Source of the DNA: Clostridium sp.
Lineage (GTDB): Bacteria; Bacillota; Clostridia; Clostridiales; Clostridiaceae
DNA: 27,389 bases
NCBI RefSeq assembly: GCF_018372875.1
Contig: NZ_JAHAIF010000038.1
Span: 1 to 27,389 of the forward strand
Direction of reading: 5' to 3'
Under the pieces are notes generated by a model. That model made no database searches, was not told the origin of the DNA, and saw nothing but the letters and a program-made list of their open reading frames with translations. The translations under genes were made by a program, and so were the position numbers. Shown here piece by piece: positions 24,860-27,389 of this stretch (position 1 is the stretch's first letter; each line of letters starts with the position of its first letter).

Positions 24860-25135
24860 GTGAATAAATCAGAATTAATCGCTAGCATGGCTGAAAAGTC
24901 AAAATTAACTAAGAAGGATGCTGAAGTTGCATTAAAGGCTTTCATTGAAAGCGTTGAAGAAGCTTTAGAAAAGGGAGAAAAGGTTCAATTAGTTGGATTT
25001 GGTACTTTCGAAACTAGAGAAAGAGCAGCTAGAGAAGGAAGAAACCCAAGAACTAAGGAAGTTATAAAAATAGCAGCATCAACAGTTCCTGTATTTAAGG
25101 CTGGTAAAGAATTCAAAGAAAAAGTTAATAAGTAA
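24860..25135 (+). CDS. hup: HU-family nucleoid protein
   Basis: A 91-residue DNA-bending architectural protein: N-terminal helical dimerisation part (MNKSELIASMAEKSKLTKKD), the family signature GFGTFETRERAAREGRNP with the beta-arm Pro, and the closing VPVFKAGKEFKEKVNK. It binds DNA without strict sequence preference and compacts the nucleoid. GTG follows AAGGAGGATG, a very strong ribosome binding site typical of abundant proteins. B. subtilis keeps its hup gene elsewhere; here it is inserted between yabN and yabO. A GC-rich hairpin follows the stop at once. Its upstream region is unusually rich in signals. Confidence 0.97.
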   Translation: MNKSELIASMAEKSKLTKKDAEVALKAFIESVEEALEKGEKVQLVGFGTFETRERAAREGRNPRTKEVIKIAASTVPVFKAGKEFKEKVNK

Positions 25136-25140
25136 TTAAT

Positions 25141-25169
25141 AAGAACCCGAGATTTCTCGGGTTCTTTTA
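25141..25169 (+). terminator. GC-rich hairpin after hup
   Basis: A perfect 11-bp stem AAGAACCCGAG (25141-25151) with CTCGGGTTCTT (25156-25166) and a 4-nt loop, followed only by TTAG. The short T-tract suggests partial termination, or 3'-end stabilisation of the hup message, with some read-through into yabO. Confidence 0.7.
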
Positions 25170-25192
25170 GAATAAAAAAGGAGAAATTAGTA

Positions 25193-25453
25193 GTGAGATT
25201 AGATAAGTACCTTAAAGTATCAAGAATAATAAAAAGAAGAACGGTTGCAAAAGAAGCTTGTGAAAGTGGAAGAGTTACTATTAATGGTAAGGTGGCCAAA
25301 CCATCAACAGAGGTAAAAGAAGATGACATAATAGAGATAAGTTTTGCAAATAAAACATTGAAAGCAAAGATAATAAATATAGCACAACATGTAAAGAAGG
25401 AAGTAGCAAAAGACATGTACGTAATTATAGAAGGAGAAGAAGATAAAGAATAG
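25193..25453 (+). CDS. yabO: S4-domain RNA-binding protein YabO (Hsp15/RqcP-like)
   Basis: An 86-residue protein consisting of one S4 domain: MRLDKYLKVSRIIKRRTVAKEACESGRVTINGKVAKP in segments, with the conserved Arg-Leu-Asp-Lys start and the turn VTINGKVAKPS. Relatives (E. coli Hsp15, B. subtilis YabO/RqcP) bind peptidyl-tRNA on the 50S subunit and support ribosome quality control. It starts at GTG after AAAAGGAGAAATTAGTA. It is transcribed downstream of hup, past a hairpin that could tune its level. The short basic C-terminal end (about 60-86) is as in other family members. Confidence 0.93.
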   Translation: MRLDKYLKVSRIIKRRTVAKEACESGRVTINGKVAKPSTEVKEDDIIEISFANKTLKAKIINIAQHVKKEVAKDMYVIIEGEEDKE

Positions 25454-25460
25454 TAAATTA

Positions 25461-25489
25461 GAATAAAGAACTTTTCTAATTCATATATT
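25461..25489 (+). promoter_or_regulatory. Sigma-E-type promoter of yabPQ
   Basis: GAATAAA (25461-25467; five of seven of KMATATT), a 14-nt spacer, CATATATT (25482-25489; seven of eight of CATACAHT). B. subtilis yabPQ is expressed from a SigE promoter and yabQ is needed for the cortex, so location and motif agree. An 8-bp inverted repeat AATTAGAA (25456-25463) / TTCTAATT (25474-25481) fills the space between the boxes. Confidence 0.6.
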
Positions 25490-25517
25490 TTATTAGAATG
25501 TTTAGGAGGAGAAATAT

Positions 25518-25787
25518 ATGGAAGAAAGAAAAAGTTCTTTATCTTTAGAAGATAGAAAAAAGCTTACATTATCAGGAGTGTTAGAAGTAGTTAACTTTGA
25601 TGATGAAAAAATATCTTTAAATACTATATTGGGGAATCTTGCTATTAAAGGTGAGGGATTAAAAATGAATAAACTTGATGTTCAAAATGGAGATGTGATT
25701 ATTATAGGATACATATCATCTATGATTTATAGCGGTAAAGATGGTAAGAAGAGTAAAGAAAGTATAATTAAAAAGATTTTTAAGTAG
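25518..25787 (+). CDS. yabP: Sporulation protein YabP
   Basis: An 89-residue protein of the YabP/YqfC family: LSLEDRKKLTLSGVLEVVNFDDEKISLNT in segments, then LGNLAIKGEGLKMNKLDVQNGDVIIIG and a basic C terminus. The family marks endospore formers, is expressed in the mother cell and its biochemical role is unknown. Its partner gene yabQ begins five bases after its stop. ATG follows AGGAGGAGAAATAT. A sigma-E-type promoter lies directly upstream. Confidence 0.93.
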   Translation: MEERKSSLSLEDRKKLTLSGVLEVVNFDDEKISLNTILGNLAIKGEGLKMNKLDVQNGDVIIIGYISSMIYSGKDGKKSKESIIKKIFK

Positions 25788-25792
25788 GAATT

Positions 25793-26185
25793 ATGCCGTT
25801 ACAGTTAAATATTCAAGTTGATATAGTAATATACAGTTTGCTAGCTGGTATTTTGACTGGAATACTTTTTGATGCATATAGGTTAATAAGAGGTTATAAG
25901 ATTCCAAAGCTAATAGTAGTTGTGGAAGACTTATTATTTTGGGCACTATGTGCGTTAGTAGTATTTACTTTCTTATTATATACAAATTATGCTTTTCTAG
26001 GTCCATATGTATATGTGTTTATTGGAATAGCAATTGCATTTTATATCAAGTTCATAAGTCCCCATATATTAAAAACGGAGAGAGTCATAGGAAGAAAATT
26101 CTCAAAATCATTAAGAGTGAGTGCTAAGAACTTTATTTATCCATTCAAGATATTTATGTCAAAAATGGGAAATAAAAATAAATAA
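25793..26185 (+). CDS. yabQ: Spore cortex biosynthesis membrane protein YabQ
   Basis: A 130-residue membrane protein with three hydrophobic segments (about 10-30, 47-68, 72-90) and a basic C-terminal tail. The N-terminal pattern IVIYSLLAGILTGILFDAYR is diagnostic for YabQ. In B. subtilis it localises to forespore membranes and is required for cortex formation. The B. subtilis protein is longer, the extra part being in the poorly conserved tail. ATG is five bases after the yabP stop, with the ribosome binding site across that stop, so translation is coupled. The following gene has its own promoter. Confidence 0.92.
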   Translation: MPLQLNIQVDIVIYSLLAGILTGILFDAYRLIRGYKIPKLIVVVEDLLFWALCALVVFTFLLYTNYAFLGPYVYVFIGIAIAFYIKFISPHILKTERVIGRKFSKSLRVSAKNFIYPFKIFMSKMGNKNK

Positions 26186-26200
26186 CTATAGAAAAACTAC

Positions 26201-26229
26201 TTGAATAAAGTAACTATAGTGATTACAAT
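26201..26229 (+). promoter_or_regulatory. Sigma-A promoter of divIC
   Basis: TTGAAT (26201-26206), a 17-nt spacer, TACAAT (26224-26229). The repeated nonamer TAACTATAG (26183-26191 and 26211-26219) flanks the -35. A vegetative promoter here makes sense because divIC is needed in growth whereas yabPQ is not. Confidence 0.65.
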
Positions 26230-26260
26230 ATATTTATAGAATTTGAATGAGGTGCTATGG

Positions 26261-26554
26261 ATGAAAAGGAGGTTAACTATAAAAAACTTAATATTAGTAG
26301 TGCTTGTAGCAATTTTCCTTTTTAGTTTTGTTAGGCAAGAAAAAGCTATGAGAAGAATTGAAAAAGAGAGAGTTGCAAAAGAAGCTCAACTGGAGTCTTT
26401 AAAGAATAAACAAGAGAGACTGCAAGAGGAGCATGATAAAGCACAGTCTAATGAGTATCTAGAGCAGTTGGCGAGGGAAAGACTTAATATGATAAAGAAA
26501 GGTGAAACCTCTGTAGAACAACAAAAGAAAGCTGACTCAAATTCTCAAAATTAG
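26261..26554 (+). CDS. divIC: Cell division protein DivIC (FtsB-like septum initiator)
   Basis: A 97-residue bitopic protein: short basic N terminus (MKRRLTIKN), one TM segment (about 8-25, LILVVLVAIFLFSF), then a coiled coil (about 28-65, heptad-rich in Glu, Lys and Leu) and the family end motif EYLEQLARERLNMIKKGE. It joins the FtsL-DivIB complex at the septum. I chose ATG 26261 because GAGGTG sits six bases upstream. A TTG 18 bases earlier lies before that site. It follows yabQ as in B. subtilis and has its own sigma-A promoter. Its tail is rich in Gln, Lys and Ser. Confidence 0.93.
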   Translation: MKRRLTIKNLILVVLVAIFLFSFVRQEKAMRRIEKERVAKEAQLESLKNKQERLQEEHDKAQSNEYLEQLARERLNMIKKGETSVEQQKKADSNSQN

Positions 26555-26611
26555 GTTATTATATTAATAACATATATTATTTATTTATATTTAAGGAGGA
26601 GTCTTATAAAC

Positions 26612-27019
26612 ATGACCTTGGCGACAGGAAACATATTAGAAGGAACAGTGGTAAACATCACAAATTTTGGAGCCTTTGTGGAGGTAGAAGGAAAAACTGG
26701 ATTAGTTCATATATCTGAAGTAGCAGACTCATTTGTAAAGGATATTAGACAACATTTAAACGAACAAGATAAAGTTAAAGTTAAAGTTATTTCCATTGAT
26801 GATAACGGAAAAATTAGTTTATCAATAAAACAAGCTAATGTTCAAAAGAAGTCGGTTAGACCTGCTGAATTTGATTGGGGAACTGATAAATCAAGCAAAC
26901 CTAATTCTGCAAATTTTGAAGATAAGATATCAAAGTTTTTAAAAGATAGCGAAGAAAAAATGCAAGATGTAAAAAAACATCAAGAGTTTAAAGGTAAGAA
27001 TAGTAAAAATAGATCGTAA
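26612..27019 (+). CDS. yabR: S1-domain RNA-binding protein YabR
   Basis: A 135-residue protein with one N-terminal S1 domain (about 4-72: GNILEGTVVNITNFGAFVEV, KTGLVHISEVAD, VKVKVISIDDNGKISLSIK) and a charged, probably disordered tail of about 60 residues rich in Lys, Ser and Glu. Small S1 proteins of this group (YabR, YugI) bind RNA and may associate with ribosomes. The specific target is not known. ATG is 11 bases past AAGGAGGA. It follows divIC by 57 nt and ends before a strong terminator, matching the B. subtilis order. A 7-bp AT-only palindrome (26555-26571) lies just upstream. Confidence 0.93.
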   Translation: MTLATGNILEGTVVNITNFGAFVEVEGKTGLVHISEVADSFVKDIRQHLNEQDKVKVKVISIDDNGKISLSIKQANVQKKSVRPAEFDWGTDKSSKPNSANFEDKISKFLKDSEEKMQDVKKHQEFKGKNSKNRS

Positions 27020-27050
27020 GATATTGTTTATATAATTAATATAAATTAAT

Positions 27051-27090
27051 AAAACAAGTACTCTAATTTAGTTAGGGTGCTTGTTTTTAT
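27051..27090 (+). terminator. Intrinsic terminator of divIC-yabR
   Basis: A 16-bp stem AAAACAAGTACTCTAA (27051-27066) with TTAGGGTGCTTGTTTT (27072-27087), two G-U pairs and a 5-nt loop, ending in a T-rich tail. Confidence 0.85.
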
Positions 27091-27128
27091 TATTTAATTA
27101 AATAATAAAAAAAGAATGTAAAAAGATG

Positions 27129-27157
27129 TTGACAGTATATTAATCATGCTTTATAAT
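27129..27157 (+). promoter_or_regulatory. Consensus promoter of the tRNA operon
   Basis: Perfect TTGACA (27129-27134), 17-nt spacer, perfect TATAAT (27152-27157). This is the only fully consensus sigma-A promoter in the window, as expected for stable RNA genes. The start would be about 28 nt upstream of the tRNA-Leu. Confidence 0.9.
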
Positions 27158-27192
27158 AAGTCTTGTCGTTGAGAACGGCATATGAAAGCTAA

Positions 27193-27281
27193 GCCGAAGT
27201 GGCGGAACTGGCAGACGCACAGGACTTAAAATCCTGCGGTGGTTAAACACCGTACCGGTTCGATTCCGGTCTTCGGCACCA
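27193..27281 (+). tRNA. tRNA-Leu (anticodon TAA)
   Basis: Acceptor arms GCCGAAG and CTTCGGC pair fully. The anticodon loop CTTAAAA lies between GGA and TCC, giving TAA. A long variable arm (TGCGGTGGTTAAACACCGTA) and T-loop GGTTCGATTCC are present, and CCA is encoded. The length of 89 nt and the class II variable arm fit Leu. Confidence 0.95.
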
Positions 27282-27300
27282 ATCTTTCATAATATAATAT

Positions 27301-27376
<76 letters not shown>

Positions 27377-27389
27377 TAACGTGGCGGAA

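Noticed and set aside
24985..25416. 143-codon minus-strand ORF across hup and yabO
   Set aside because: Antisense shadow of two well-conserved genes and their intervening terminator, with no family resemblance.
27377..27389. Possible third tRNA starting at the window end (GTGGCGGAA)
   Set aside because: Resembles the tRNA-Leu D-arm, but the preceding seven bases overlap the CCA of tRNA-fMet and cannot form its acceptor strand. Too little sequence to judge.

Overview
The window looks like a chromosomal segment of a low-GC, endospore-forming Firmicute, most likely Clostridium sensu stricto. The basis is the AT-rich composition, strong GGAGG-type ribosome binding sites, frequent GTG/TTG starts, spore genes (spoVG, spoVT, yabP, yabQ) and CCA-encoding tRNA genes. 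I cannot fix the species from sequence alone. No insertion sequence, prophage or CRISPR array is visible.

Layout. (1) 1-4290: a metallophosphoesterase (minus) diverges from an M24 Xaa-Pro peptidase. A three-gene YtrA-type operon follows (GntR repressor, ABC ATPase, membrane protein) with its own promoter and a 22-bp operator overlapping the -10. An AT-rich 8-bp microsatellite ends this part. (2) 4291-7963, minus strand: a purine nucleoside salvage operon (purine nucleoside phosphorylase then a CNT nucleoside transporter), and murC. (3) 8168-12057: purR, spoVG, glmU, prs, linking purine control, a sporulation/RNA-binding regulator, UDP-GlcNAc synthesis and PRPP synthesis. (4) 12247-15466: response regulator, sensor kinase and a membrane-anchored HtrA-like protein in one operon. 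The HtrA-like protein has lost the catalytic His and Ser. (5) 15622-27019: pth, mfd, a PrsA-like lipoprotein foldase, spoVT, yabM, yabN/mazG, hup, yabO, yabP, yabQ, divIC, yabR. (6) A tRNA-Leu(TAA) and an initiator tRNA-fMet behind a perfect-consensus promoter.

From purR to the tRNAs the order parallels the B. subtilis purR-yabJ-spoVG-glmU-prs-ctc-pth-fin-mfd-spoVT-yabM-yabN-yabO-yabP-yabQ-divIC-yabR-tRNA region. Here yabJ, ctc and fin are absent, the two-component/HtrA operon sits where ctc would be, and prsA and hup are inserted.

The most notable points are: the predicted catalytically dead HtrA paired with a two-component system; a 15-bp hairpin that would bury the yabM ribosome binding site; two matching sigma-H-type promoters (spoVG and upstream of hup); a sigma-E-type promoter before yabP; a sigma-G-type promoter before spoVT; and the palindromic operator of the YtrA-like repressor. 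All promoter and operator calls come from reading motifs by eye and are untested.
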